The position numbers and the translations under genes are program-made. A stretch of DNA of 64,000 nt from Brachybacterium vulturis (GTDB taxonomy: Bacteria > Actinomycetota > Actinomycetes > Actinomycetales > Dermabacteraceae). Positions 35,821 to 44,625 of the stretch are shown piece after piece. Every line of letters begins with the position of its first letter. Positions within the stretch are counted from its first letter, which is position 1. A model generated the notes under the pieces. The model did no database searches. It was not told the DNA's origin and saw nothing but the letters and a program-made list of their open reading frames with translations. The stretch lies in NCBI RefSeq assembly GCF_002407185.1, contig NZ_CP023563.1, positions 3,596,001-3,660,000 on the forward strand. The letters are read 5' to 3'.

Positions 35821-37065
35821 TCAGCGGCGCCGCGCCAGCTGGTCGAGGCTCACCACGGCGACCGGCACCAGGAGGCAGAGGGCGAGGCCGGAGAAGCCGA
35901 CCCCGGCCAGGATCAGCCCGGCGAGCGCTCCGCCGCCCGCGCCGGCGAGATTCATCAGCAGGTCCGAGGTGCCCTGGGTGGCGGGCCGCTGCTCGACGGG
36001 GACGGCGCCGCTGAGCATCGTGGACCCGGCGACGTTGGAGGCCGACCAGCCCAGACCCAGCAGCACCAGGGCGATCGCGACCAGCTGGTTGCTGTGGGAT
36101 CCCAGCGCCGCGATCAGCAGCGCCGCCGTGAGCAGCGCCTGGCCGAGCAGGATCACGCCCCGGCCCCCGACCCGGTCGGTGAGCAGGCCGAACACCGGGG
36201 AGATCCCGAACATCCCGGCGATGTGCAGGCTGATGGTGATCCCGACCACCGTGAGGTCCGCACCGTGGCCCATCAGGTGGATGGGCGTCATCCCCATCAG
36301 CGCCACCATCACCGCGTGGCTGAGGCTGGTGGCCAGCACCGCGCGGCGAGCGGTGAGGTTCCGGTGCAGGATCACCAGACCCCGCGCCGCCCGACGCTCC
36401 GGCCCGGCGGGCACCGCACGGTGCGGTCCCAGGGCGAGCAGCAGCGGGTCCGGGCGCAGCGCGAGCGCATAGAGCAGGGCGCCCAGCAGCTGGGCGGCCG
36501 CGGCGATCACGAATCCTCCGGTGAGCTCCGGCAGGCCCAGGGAGCGGCCGAGGACATCGCTGGGCTCGGCGAGGTTCGGGCCGATGACGGCGCCGATCGT
36601 CGTGGACCACACCACCAGGGACAGGTCCCGGCCGCGGGTGGAGTCGGTCGCCAGATCCGTGGCGGCGAAGCGTGACTGGAAGTTCAGGGCGGAGCCGATG
36701 CCCAGCACCGCCATGCTGAGCAGGAGCAGGAACGGATTGTCGAGGACCGCGGAGACGACCACCGCGAGGGCGCCGAGCGCCGCCGTCACGGCGCCGGTGG
36801 TCAGGGAGATCCGCCGGCCCCGGCGACGGGCGAGCAGCGCCAGCGGGATCGCGAACAGCGCCGCGCCGAGGGTGTTCATCGTCGCGGCCATCCCGGACCA
36901 TGCCTCGCTGCCGGTCACCGCGGCGACCAGCAGCGCGCCCATGCTCACCGCCGCACCGATCCCGAGGCCGGAGACGATCTGGCCCGCGATCAGCACGACC
37001 ACGGTGCGTCGCTGGACCCGATGCCGCTCGAGGTCGTCGACGGGGAGGATCAGGGGTGCCGTCAT
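35821..37065 (-). CDS. MFS transporter
   Basis: A 414-residue major facilitator with 12 hydrophobic segments and the loop motif LLTDRVGGRGVILLG (motif A-like) after segment 8 and ARRRGRRISL after segment 2. Family members with this size export drugs or small metabolites by proton exchange; the substrate is unknown. The start at 37065 overlaps the stop of the DoxX-like gene by 4 bp, so it is the last gene of a three-gene operon VOC-DoxX-MFS. The BlaI-type operator lies beyond its 3' end and is not expected to control it. Confidence 0.9.
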   Translation of the reverse strand: MTAPLILPVDDLERHRVQRRTVVVLIAGQIVSGLGIGAAVSMGALLVAAVTGSEAWSGMAATMNTLGAALFAIPLALLARRRGRRISLTTGAVTAALGALAVVVSAVLDNPFLLLLSMAVLGIGSALNFQSRFAATDLATDSTRGRDLSLVVWSTTIGAVIGPNLAEPSDVLGRSLGLPELTGGFVIAAAAQLLGALLYALALRPDPLLLALGPHRAVPAGPERRAARGLVILHRNLTARRAVLATSLSHAVMVALMGMTPIHLMGHGADLTVVGITISLHIAGMFGISPVFGLLTDRVGGRGVILLGQALLTAALLIAALGSHSNQLVAIALVLLGLGWSASNVAGSTMLSGAVPVEQRPATQGTSDLLMNLAGAGGGALAGLILAGVGFSGLALCLLVPVAVVSLDQLARRR

Positions 37066-37424
37066 CGCGTCACGTGCCGTGCCTGCGCGATGAGCACGCC
37101 CTGCAGCGGCAGGCGTGCCAGCGCGATCACCCGCTTCCGGGGACGGGCATGGCGCCAGTCGTACGCCATCTGCACATTCGCGGGGAACACGGCGACCAGC
37201 AGTGCGCACGCGGCGAGACCGCCGAGCCGGCGGGTGCGCGGAGGCACGAGCAGTCCCGCGACGACGAGCTCCGCCGCGCCGGAGGCACAGGTATAGACCC
37301 GCGCCGGCCCGGGCAGGCCGGGCGGGACGATGCTGTCGAAGGGTGCGGGCCGGGTGAGGTGCAGGACCCCGGCCGCCCCCAGCAGCACGGACAGGAACGC
37401 GGCGGTCCGCCGCCCGTCGCTCAC
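37062..37424 (-). CDS. DoxX-like small membrane protein
   Basis: A 120-residue protein with four hydrophobic segments. The run VYTCASGAAELVVAGLLV and the closing FPANVQMAYDW are typical of DoxX/MauE-like proteins. The function of this group is not settled. The start is GTG at 37424, overlapping the VOC stop by 4 bp, and its own stop overlaps the MFS start by 4 bp, so all three are translated together. Confidence 0.8.
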   Translation of the reverse strand: MSDGRRTAAFLSVLLGAAGVLHLTRPAPFDSIVPPGLPGPARVYTCASGAAELVVAGLLVPPRTRRLGGLAACALLVAVFPANVQMAYDWRHARPRKRVIALARLPLQGVLIAQARHVTR

Positions 37425-38152
37425 GGCGCGACCGCCGGTGCGGGCAGCACGCAGAACTCGTTCCCGGAGGGGTCCTGATGCACCCGCCAGGGCAGCTCGC
37501 CCCAGTCGGGGTGCATCTCGCGGCCGCCGCGCCGCTCGATCTCGGCGGCGATCTCGTCGGGATCGTCGCCCGGCTCGAGGCGCACGTCGAGGTGGATCGG
37601 GTTCTTGGCATCGGGCCGCTTGGGCTCGCGCTCCGGGACCAGCTCGAGCCGCGGCCCCCGCCGAGACGGGTGACGCAGGGTATGTGCCGGGACTCCGGGC
37701 GCCGGCACCCAGCCGCTCAGCCAGGCCCAGAACTCCGCGTCCCGCTCCGGAGCGGCGGAGTCCAGCAGCAGCGCCGCGAGGGGCCCGGTGCCGGCGGGCT
37801 CCACCCGCTCCTCCAGCACGCGGAAGGCCCTGCCCTCGACGTCGGCGAGCACGATCCCGGGCTGCTCGTCCTGGTCGCTGTCGAGGTCGCTCGCGCCGAG
37901 TCCGCGCAGGCGCTCGATCACCTCGGCCTGCTGCGCCCCGCCGCGCAGCGCGAGGTGCAGGCGCAGCGGCGCCTCGTTCGATGCGGGCACCTGCACGAAG
38001 CACAGGTCGAGATAGGCGGTCCCGTCCAGGTCCAGCCGCGTCTCGAGGATGTCGGGCTCCACCGTGAGCGAGATCGTGCCCAGTGCCGCCTCCCAGAAGC
38101 GGCCGAGGCGGAGCGGGTCCATGGCGTCGACGCCGAGGTTCTCGAGAAACAT
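37421..38152 (-). CDS. VOC (glyoxalase/dioxygenase superfamily) protein
   Basis: A 243-residue protein with two glyoxalase-like beta-alpha-beta-beta-beta units: about 3-118 (MFLENLGVDAMDPLRLGRFWEAAL to LADVEGRAFRVLE) and 126-240 (LLLDSAAPERDAEFWAWLSGW to VHQDPSGNEFCVLP). The metal-ligand positions are partly replaced, so it may bind a ligand without catalysis. Actinobacteria have many such proteins, often giving resistance or sequestering small molecules. The start at 38152 has GGGAGA upstream. First gene of the operon with the DoxX-like and MFS genes. Confidence 0.8.
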   Translation of the reverse strand: MFLENLGVDAMDPLRLGRFWEAALGTISLTVEPDILETRLDLDGTAYLDLCFVQVPASNEAPLRLHLALRGGAQQAEVIERLRGLGASDLDSDQDEQPGIVLADVEGRAFRVLEERVEPAGTGPLAALLLDSAAPERDAEFWAWLSGWVPAPGVPAHTLRHPSRRGPRLELVPEREPKRPDAKNPIHLDVRLEPGDDPDEIAAEIERRGGREMHPDWGELPWRVHQDPSGNEFCVLPAPAVAP

Positions 38153-38257
38153 GGGGACAGTCTCCCGCAGCGCACGGCCTCCGGGCCACTGCTCCCCCGG
38201 GCCCCGGTAATTCCCTCGCACCCCGCCGCCTGTCGGCGCGGTGGGGAGGCCCGCTGA

Positions 38258-38737
38258 TCAGGTCCGCCTGCCGAAGCGCCACCAGCGCCGCCGCGGGGAC
38301 GGTGCGGCCGGGGGCTGCGGCTCCGTCGGCTCGGGCGCGGGCTCCCGCTGTCCGCGGGCCCGCACCTCCCGCCATCGCTGCGCGGCGTCGTCCGGATCCC
38401 AGGCCGGGGCGAGCATGCTCTGGAAGGGGTGCGCGCGGCGATCCTGGTGGACCCGCTCGGTGAAGTCCGCGGCGTACTCGCGCGCGGCGCTCTCGTGCGG
38501 CAGCGCGGCGAGGGTCTGCTCGCGCCGCTGGTACTCCTTGCGCAGCAGCACCACCACCGGCAGCAGCGCCTCGCGATCGATGTCGCCGCTGGCCAGTCGC
38601 TGGTTGATCCACCAGTCCGGGTCGTGGGAGGCGGGCAGGTCCAGCGGCCTCCCGGCACCGGGCAGGTCGTCGAAGTCGCCGCGGCGCACCGCCTGCTCGA
38701 TCGTCGATTCGATCCGGGCCACGGCGGGGTCCATCAT
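38258..38737 (-). CDS. DUF1992 (DnaJ-C28-like) protein
   Basis: A 159-residue protein with the DUF1992 core at 6-80: IESTIEQAVRRGDFDDLPGAGRPLDL, then WWINQRL and LPVVVLLRKEYQRREQ. The rest is charged and ends in a Trp/Arg cluster (RRRWWRFGRR). Function is unknown; related proteins are found fused to or near J-domain proteins. Either of two adjacent ATGs at 38737/38734 can be the start. The SRPBCC gene upstream ends 53 nt away. Confidence 0.85.
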   Translation of the reverse strand: MMDPAVARIESTIEQAVRRGDFDDLPGAGRPLDLPASHDPDWWINQRLASGDIDREALLPVVVLLRKEYQRREQTLAALPHESAAREYAADFTERVHQDRRAHPFQSMLAPAWDPDDAAQRWREVRARGQREPAPEPTEPQPPAAPSPRRRWWRFGRRT

Positions 38738-38790
38738 CGGCCCGCGGCTCCTGGGGTCGACGGGCGGTTCCGGCGGTTCCTCCGGCGAGC

Positions 38791-39258
38791 TCAGGAGTCC
38801 CCGCCCTCCTCGGCGAGGGCCGCCAGGCGGTCGATCGAGGCCAGCAGCTTCTCCGGGGTCATCGCCCGCGCCTTGGCCAGGCGCTTCTCCTGCTCGGCGG
38901 GCAGCGCGGTGAAATCGTAGGTGTGGGTGACGCGGGTGCGGCCGTCCGCGAGCGGCTCGAGCAGCCAGCCCCACTGATGGCCGGGCGGCTGCTCACCGTG
39001 CGGTGCGGTGCGCCACGCGATCTCGCGCCCCTCGGTGAAGGCGACGATGTGGTTGTCGCGCACCCCGCCGTTCCGGTTCGTCATCACGAACACGTCGCCC
39101 AGGGCGCGCACCCGCTGGCCGGGTGCGGCCTCGGCGAGGTTGTCATTGCCGTCCCAGCGGGGCTGCTGCGCAGGGTCGGCGATCAGTGCGAAGAGAGCCT
39201 CCGCCGGGGCGGCGATCTCCCGGGAGGCGGTGACGATGCCGTCGATGGTCTGGTTCAT
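38791..39258 (-). CDS. SRPBCC (START-like) family protein
   Basis: A 155-residue protein of the polyketide cyclase/START-like fold. It begins with the typical VTASREIAAPAEALFALIADPAQQPRWD and goes on through FTEGREIAWRT and the C-terminal helix. Members bind hydrophobic small molecules; the ligand is unknown. It overlaps the beta-propeller gene upstream by 4 bp. Confidence 0.85.
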   Translation of the reverse strand: MNQTIDGIVTASREIAAPAEALFALIADPAQQPRWDGNDNLAEAAPGQRVRALGDVFVMTNRNGGVRDNHIVAFTEGREIAWRTAPHGEQPPGHQWGWLLEPLADGRTRVTHTYDFTALPAEQEKRLAKARAMTPEKLLASIDRLAALAEEGGDS

Positions 39259-40472
39259 GGCTCCATGGTGCCACTGGCGGTGTCGTCGAAGACGTCGATC
39301 GAGCCGGCGTAGTTCGCGACCCAGACCCGGCGCTGGGTGGGCTCGTAGGTGACGCCGATGGGGTTCCTGCCCACCTCGACCGTCTGGATCTCCTCCATGG
39401 TCACGGTGTCGAACTTGGAGACCGTGTTCGCGTAGTAGTTCACGATGTACAGCGCCAGACCGTCCGGGGAGATCGCCATGGTGCGCGGCTCGCGGCCGGT
39501 CTCGGCGGTGCGCAGCACCTCGCCGGTGGCGGCGTCGAGCTCGACCAGCCGGTCGCTGCCGGAGACGGTCAGGTACAGACGGCTGGCGTCGGGCGAGAGC
39601 ACCAGGTGGCGGGGTTTGTCCCCGGTCTCGAGCACCTGCTCGCTCTCGCCGGTGACGAGGTCGAGGCGGAACAGCTCGTCGGCGTACATCGCGGTGACGT
39701 AGGCGGTGCGGTTGTCCGGCAGGATCACGCTGCCGCGGGGCGCGGCGTCCACCGGGATCTCCCGGATCGCCTGACCGGCCTCGAGGTCGAGCACGGAGAC
39801 GGTCTCGTCGCACCAGTTCGAGACCAGGGCGCGCGTCCCGTCCGCGGAGAGGGAGAGGAACTTCGGGACCCGACCCACCTCGATCACCTGGTCCCACTGG
39901 CCGGCGGCGATGTCCAGGCGGAACACGGCGGAGGGCCCCACCTCCTCGCCACCCCGGCAGTCGTCGTGCGCGACCTCGCCCGCGCCGGGACCCTGGAGGC
40001 GGTACTGGGAGACGTAGGCGTACTTCCCGTCGGGCGAGAAGACCGCCTCGACGGGGGCGCCCTGGGTGATCCCGGCGCGCTCCGGGTACCCGTGCTCGGA
40101 CAGATCCACTTCGTCCACCACGGTGTCGGTGAGCTCGAGGGTCTCGGCGTCGTACAGCGTCGAGGAGTGGCTGTACATCATGTTGTTGGCGATGACGGTG
40201 CCGGTGGGGCTCGCGACCACGGACTTCGGGGTGATGTCCCCGGTGATGCGGTCCAGATGCACCAGGCGGGTGAGGTTCGAGGGCTCCCCCGGCGGCATCC
40301 CCGGCACCGCGCCGACGGTGGTCTGCCCGCTGTCGGGGCCGATCGCGCTGGTCGCGAGGCCCGCGACCATGCCTCCGGCCATCACCAGCGAGAGGATCGC
40401 GATGGCGATGGTGAACTGCTCATGCGGTCGCCCTCGCCGCGACTTCCTGCGGTGCTTCGCCTGCACGCTCAT
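39255..40472 (-). CDS. membrane-anchored YncE-like beta-propeller protein
   Basis: A 405-residue protein. A basic head (MSVQAKHRRKSRRGRPHE) and one hydrophobic segment (about 21-43) anchor an extracellular seven-bladed propeller with YVTN-type repeats such as LSPDASRLYLTVSG, ISPDGLALYIVNYY and LPDNRTAYVTAMY. Such proteins bind ligands or other surface proteins. An HDDCRGG stretch and a Cys in VSNWCDETVS could form a disulfide. Start at 40472 has GGGAAGGGG upstream. It overlaps the SRPBCC gene by 4 bp. Confidence 0.85.
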   Translation of the reverse strand: MSVQAKHRRKSRRGRPHEQFTIAIAILSLVMAGGMVAGLATSAIGPDSGQTTVGAVPGMPPGEPSNLTRLVHLDRITGDITPKSVVASPTGTVIANNMMYSHSSTLYDAETLELTDTVVDEVDLSEHGYPERAGITQGAPVEAVFSPDGKYAYVSQYRLQGPGAGEVAHDDCRGGEEVGPSAVFRLDIAAGQWDQVIEVGRVPKFLSLSADGTRALVSNWCDETVSVLDLEAGQAIREIPVDAAPRGSVILPDNRTAYVTAMYADELFRLDLVTGESEQVLETGDKPRHLVLSPDASRLYLTVSGSDRLVELDAATGEVLRTAETGREPRTMAISPDGLALYIVNYYANTVSKFDTVTMEEIQTVEVGRNPIGVTYEPTQRRVWVANYAGSIDVFDDTASGTMEP

Positions 40473-40549
40473 CGACAGCCCCTTCCCGTGCCGCCGAACC
40501 TAGCCCGACGGGCGGCAGGGAACGGGAGGCGGGGCGGCGTGTCGGGGAC

Positions 40550-41590
40550 TCAGAGCGAGGGACGGCCCTGCAGCACCAGCTCCCGGTAGAGGATCTGGTA
40601 CCCGAGCTTCTCGTTGATCTCGATCATCCACGGATTCACGTGCGAGTTCCAGGTGACCAGGGAGCGCAGCTGCGGGGCCCGCTCGCGCAGCCGGCGATGG
40701 GTGGCGACCTTCAGCGCCAGGCCCAGCCGGTGCCCGCGATGCTCGGGCATGACCAGGGTGTTCTCCTGCCAGCCGAGAGTGCTCTGCGGTGCGGTGTGGA
40801 GGTGGACCTCGGAGTTCCCGACGAAGCTGCCGTCGGGCGCGACGGCGACCGCGAGGATCCGCACCGTCCCCTCCTCGCGCATCCGCCGCTCGCTCTCACG
40901 GATCCGCTCCGGCGTGTACTCGGGGGCCTCGTGCTCGACGTCCTCATCGGGCTCGTCGAGCTCGAGCTGGCGCAGCAGCAGGCCGTAGGCGCTCAGGTGC
41001 TCCTCGGGGATCTCCCCGTCCCACAGCTCGACGCGGTACTCGCCGAGCTCCTGAGCGGCCTCGGCCTGCAGCGCCTCCAGCAGCGTCTCCTCCAGCGGCA
41101 GCGGCAGCGCGCGGCAGACGGCGAGGTTCTTGCGGGTGATCCCGAGTCGGCGGGCCAGTCGGTTCACCGGCAGCTCGGGGGACTCAGCATCGCCGTCGGC
41201 CGGGATCTCGCCGTAGGCCTCGACCAGGGTGCGGCCGGAGTCGCGGATCGCGGGGATCAGCGCCTCCTGGACCATCGCGGTCCCGAGGCCGCGGCCGCGG
41301 AAGGCGGGATGGATGGAGACGCCGACGGAGATCGTCTCGAGGTTCTCCTGCAGCGGCACGAACGTGCTCGCGCGGCCGACGAGGCTCTGTCCGCCCTCCA
41401 TGGGCTCGACGAGCGCGACCCAGCGCTGCACCTGCCAGTACGGCGAGTCGGCGAGCTGCGCGCGCAGCTGCTCGCGGGTCAGGGCCTCGCTGCCGCCGTA
41501 GGTGTGCTCGTCGAGGGCGGTCTCGAGCGCGAGGTACTGGTCGAGCTCACTCTCGGAGGTGGGGTCCAGGGGACGGATCGTCACGTGCAT
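40550..41590 (-). CDS. tandem GNAT acetyltransferase
   Basis: A 346-residue protein with two GNAT units. The first (about 1-140) has HPAFRGRGLGTAMVQ, a proper acetyl-CoA loop (Q/RxxGxG/A); the second (about 200-346) has MPEHRGHRLGLALKVATH and ends in the strand LGYQILYRELVLQG. The two-domain layout is like mycothiol synthase and many streptomycete GNATs, but residues do not clearly place it as MshD. The substrate is unknown. Upstream is the divergent MerR-PP2C gene. Confidence 0.85.
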   Translation of the reverse strand: MHVTIRPLDPTSESELDQYLALETALDEHTYGGSEALTREQLRAQLADSPYWQVQRWVALVEPMEGGQSLVGRASTFVPLQENLETISVGVSIHPAFRGRGLGTAMVQEALIPAIRDSGRTLVEAYGEIPADGDAESPELPVNRLARRLGITRKNLAVCRALPLPLEETLLEALQAEAAQELGEYRVELWDGEIPEEHLSAYGLLLRQLELDEPDEDVEHEAPEYTPERIRESERRMREEGTVRILAVAVAPDGSFVGNSEVHLHTAPQSTLGWQENTLVMPEHRGHRLGLALKVATHRRLRERAPQLRSLVTWNSHVNPWMIEINEKLGYQILYRELVLQGRPSL

Positions 41591-41738
41591 GGGGTCAGTG
41601 GATCACGACGGTTCGGTGCAGGTCGACGGATTATTCTGGAGCGCCGCTCGACTCTCCCCCCGGGGCAGCCCGGAGCGTGGGCATCGCCGGGACGGACCCG
41701 GTGCCCGACAGACCGGGCGAGGCACGACGGAGGATCGC

Positions 41739-42812
41739 ATGGACGAGACGCTGCTGAGCATCGGGGAGCTGGCCGCCGCGAGCGGGCTGAGCCCGAAGGC
41801 GCTGCGCCTCTACGCCGACTCGGGGCTGCTGGTACCGCGCCGGGTCGACCCGTTCACCGGCTACCGCTCCTACGGGACGGACCAGGTGCAGCGGGCCCGA
41901 CTCATCGCCGCACTGCGCGGCGTGGGGATGGGCCTGGCCCGCATCGGCGTGCTCTGCGATCTGGAGGCCGGCGCCGCCGCCGCGGAGCTGCGCTCCTGGT
42001 GGCGGCAGGAGGAGGCCGACGCCCTCTCCCGCGCCGCCGCCGTCACCGCCCTCGCCCGTGACCTCGGGGAACTCCCTTCGGAGGGCATCATGACCGCATC
42101 CGCCACCACGCCCCGCACCGCCTCGGCGCTGCACCCCGGCCTCGAACGCGCCGCCCAGCAGGACGCCGTGCTGATCCGCGAGCTTCCCGGCGGGCGCACC
42201 CTGCTCGCCGTCGCAGACGGTTTCGGCAGCGCGGACGAGCTGGCACCACAGATCCTGTCGGCGCTGGCGACGGCGCTCGAGCACACGCTCGCAGCCGACC
42301 CGTCGGCCACGCCGCTCACCGCGCTGGAGACCGCCTGGGCGGCGGTCGAGGCGCTGGTCCCGACCGACGGCGACGCCGGCTCCACCCTCACCGCCGCGGT
42401 GCTCGACGGAGATCGGCTGCACGTCGCGCACCTCGGGGACACCCGTGTGGTGCGGGTGCACGGCGCGCAGATCGAGCACGTCACCCAGGACCATACGCAC
42501 CTGCGCACCCTGGTCGAGGCGGGCCGGCTCTCCCCCGAGGAGGTCGCCGCGCATCCGGACCGCGCCGTGCTGAACCGCGCACTGGCCGCCGGCGCCCCGA
42601 CCGCCCCGGATCTGCTGGTGCGCCGCCTCGACCCGGGGGATCTGGTGCTGGTGGCGAGCGACGGGCTGCATGCCGTGGTGGAGCCCGCGGTGCTCGCGGA
42701 GGCGCTGACCGGCGGGACGGAGGATCTCGAGACCCTGGCGGGGTCGCTCGTGGAGCTGGCGCTGACTGCCGGCGGCCCGGACAACCTCGCCCTCGCCCTC
42801 GCGCGCGCCTGA
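41739..42812 (+). CDS. MerR-type DNA-binding domain fused to a PP2C-like phosphatase domain
   Basis: A 357-residue fusion. Residues 5-75 form a MerR winged helix (LSIGELAAASGLSPKALRLYADSGLLVPRRVDPFTGYRSY), followed by a short helix (80-115). From about 130 a PP2C-type Ser/Thr phosphatase follows: QQDAV (Asp142), ADGFG (Asp160), GSTLTAAVLDGDRLHVAHLGDTR, TQDHTHLRTLVEAG, LVASDGL (Asp308) and GGPDNLA (Asp348). The metal-binding Asp residues are kept; the usual N in RxxNED is Gln. So it may remove phosphate and bind DNA in one chain. The ATG at 41739 has GGAGGA upstream. Confidence 0.9.
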   Translation: MDETLLSIGELAAASGLSPKALRLYADSGLLVPRRVDPFTGYRSYGTDQVQRARLIAALRGVGMGLARIGVLCDLEAGAAAAELRSWWRQEEADALSRAAAVTALARDLGELPSEGIMTASATTPRTASALHPGLERAAQQDAVLIRELPGGRTLLAVADGFGSADELAPQILSALATALEHTLAADPSATPLTALETAWAAVEALVPTDGDAGSTLTAAVLDGDRLHVAHLGDTRVVRVHGAQIEHVTQDHTHLRTLVEAGRLSPEEVAAHPDRAVLNRALAAGAPTAPDLLVRRLDPGDLVLVASDGLHAVVEPAVLAEALTGGTEDLETLAGSLVELALTAGGPDNLALALARA

Positions 42813-42832
42813 GAGCGCGCAGGTCATCGGGA

Positions 42833-43330
42833 TCAGCGCGCGGCGCGGACCGTGCGGGCGATCCCGACGATCGTGGCGCCGATCAGTCCCACGAGGCCGA
42901 CGGCGAGCAGCGGGGCGCCGCCGGTCTCGAGCGTCGCCCACGCGATCCCGAGATAGATCGGCTGCATCCCGAGCAGCGTCCAGACCAGCATCCGCTCCCC
43001 TTCGCGGTAGATGGCCTGGGCGTTGTCCTCGGTAACCTCGGCCGGGTAGTTGAAGCCGCGCGGGCGGGTGGACATCGCCGCGAGCAGGAGCGAGAGCAGC
43101 AGCATGATCGCGCCGAGCACGAGGACCGACCATCTCGGGCCCCAGTCGTCGGCCTGCCCGCCCGCAGCGAAATGGGTCGCGACGGTGTCCGGCAGGGACG
43201 GGTAGCGCACGAGGATCCATGCCGAGGTCCCCAGCGAGGCGAGCACGGAGAGCCACCTCAGACCCCGGGTGATCGGGCCAGTGGCGTACGTGCGGGCGGG
43301 ACGCTGGGCCTTGCTGAGGATCGTGCTCAT
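42833..43330 (-). CDS. DUF1648 membrane protein (SdpI-like)
   Basis: A 165-residue protein with four hydrophobic segments. The N-terminal part PSLPDTVATHFAAGGQADDWGPR is the DUF1648 signature shared with SdpI-type immunity proteins. Function here is unknown. The ATG at 43330 is preferred over the in-frame GTG at 43342 since a TAGCGT hexamer on the minus strand ends 10 nt before it. The AAA ATPase gene ends 44 nt upstream, so it could be the downstream cistron. Confidence 0.75.
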   Translation of the reverse strand: MSTILSKAQRPARTYATGPITRGLRWLSVLASLGTSAWILVRYPSLPDTVATHFAAGGQADDWGPRWSVLVLGAIMLLLSLLLAAMSTRPRGFNYPAEVTEDNAQAIYREGERMLVWTLLGMQPIYLGIAWATLETGGAPLLAVGLVGLIGATIVGIARTVRAAR

Positions 43331-43374
43331 GATGCCGACCACGCTACTGATCCGTGCGCCGCACCCGGTTCCTC

Positions 43375-44625
43375 CTATCGTCGAGGACTGCGTCGCCCAC
43401 GGTGGGACCTGCGCAGCCCCTGGTCGGGCTCGACATCGGCCCCCACCCCCTCCCGTGCCTCGTGCCGCAGCGCGTCGCCGAGGTAGGGCAGGGCGAACTC
43501 GACGAAGCCGCGCCCGGCCGGGCGGATCAGCTCCTCCTCGATGAGCCGCTCGCGGTAGGTGGACTGGTTGCGGGGGTCGATGCCCATCCGGCGCGCGATG
43601 TCGCCGACGGCGGAGGGGCCCTCGTCCTCGAGCATCGCGTGGAGGTACTCGCGCTTGCGGGGGCTCAGCCCGCGCAGCGCCGGGCCATGGACGTTCTTGA
43701 GCATCGCGGCGATCACGGCGTCCCGCCCGCCGCGCACGTCCTCGATCTCGATGGTCTCCGCGTCTCCGCTGTTCTGCCAGGCCTTCGACCCGATGAGCTG
43801 GATCAGGTAGGGATAGCCCCGCGAGATCTCTCCGGCCAGCACCGCCGCCTCCGGGGTGATCGTCCGCGCGGTGTCGGCGATGGTCATCCGGATCGCCTCC
43901 GCCGCGGTGCCGACGTCCACGCTGCCCACCTCGATCCGGTGCGCCCGGCGCAGGAAGGTGGTGCGCTCGTGGTCCAGCAGGGCGTCGACCCCGGGACGCA
44001 CCCCGGCAGCGACGAACGCGACCGCATGGCCGGAGCCGATGAGGTCCTGCACGTGCTGCGTGAGGGCGTGCAGCTGGTCGCGGTCCACCGACTGCAGCTC
44101 GTCGAGGGTGATCAGCAGGCCGCCGCCGTCCTCGTCGCTGAGCTGGGCGAGGCGGTCCAGCACCGTGGTGAGCACCTCCCCCTCCCCTTCGTAGCGCTGG
44201 ACGATGTCCCGGGAGGCACTGACGTTGAACGCCCGTGCGGAGGTGAGGCGGGAGGTCTCGGCCTCCGGATCCATCTCCCGCAGGCGGGCGATGGCCTGGC
44301 TGCGCAGCTCCTCGGTGAGCGAGGTGGAGGAGGTGTGCATCCGCAGATCGGTCCAGCCCGCCTCGAGGGCGAGCTCCCGGAACTCGGTCAGCAGCACGGT
44401 CTTGCCGGAGCCGCGAGCACCGGAGATGAGGATCGCCCGCGCCTCGGGGACGTCCCCGGCCAGCGCCGCGGTGAACTCGTCGATCGCCACGTCCCGCCCG
44501 GCGAGGATCATCGGGGTGAGGCCGAAGCCGGGGGTGAAGGGATTGGCTTCGCGGGTGGTGCCGGAGGGCGTGCGGTGCGAGGACGTGCGGTTCGAGGGCG
44601 TGCGGTGCGAGGAAGAGGTCGCCAT
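43375..44625 (-). CDS. AAA ATPase with winged helix (ORC/STAND-like ATP-binding protein)
   Basis: A 416-residue protein. After a Ser/Thr/His/Arg-rich head with a five-residue repeat (SHRTP/SNRTS/SHRTP) comes an ATPase domain with Walker A GARGSGKT (69-76), Walker B GLLITLDELQ and an Arg-rich sensor region. Residues about 345-405 form a winged helix (LSPRKREYLHAMLEDEGP, DIARRMGIDPRNQSTYRERLIEEELI). This design is that of the archaeal-type/ORC-like ATP-binding proteins seen in actinobacteria; role unknown. The start at 44625 was chosen as the first ATG before the repeat. DnaA-box-like repeats lie 320-380 nt upstream. Confidence 0.85.
   Translation of the reverse strand: MATSSSHRTPSNRTSSHRTPSGTTREANPFTPGFGLTPMILAGRDVAIDEFTAALAGDVPEARAILISGARGSGKTVLLTEFRELALEAGWTDLRMHTSSTSLTEELRSQAIARLREMDPEAETSRLTSARAFNVSASRDIVQRYEGEGEVLTTVLDRLAQLSDEDGGGLLITLDELQSVDRDQLHALTQHVQDLIGSGHAVAFVAAGVRPGVDALLDHERTTFLRRAHRIEVGSVDVGTAAEAIRMTIADTARTITPEAAVLAGEISRGYPYLIQLIGSKAWQNSGDAETIEIEDVRGGRDAVIAAMLKNVHGPALRGLSPRKREYLHAMLEDEGPSAVGDIARRMGIDPRNQSTYRERLIEEELIRPAGRGFVEFALPYLGDALRHEAREGVGADVEPDQGLRRSHRGRRSPRR
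44568..44612. repeat. three 15-bp tandem repeats inside the AAA ATPase gene
   Basis: Units 44568-44582 and 44598-44612 are identical; the middle one differs at two bases. They encode the five-residue repeat near the N-terminus and can expand or contract in frame. Confidence 0.75.

Noticed and set aside
35821-37065. MFS gene as part of the BlaI-type regulon
   Set aside because: The operator lies after the 3' end of the MFS gene, which is translationally coupled to the DoxX-like and VOC genes upstream.
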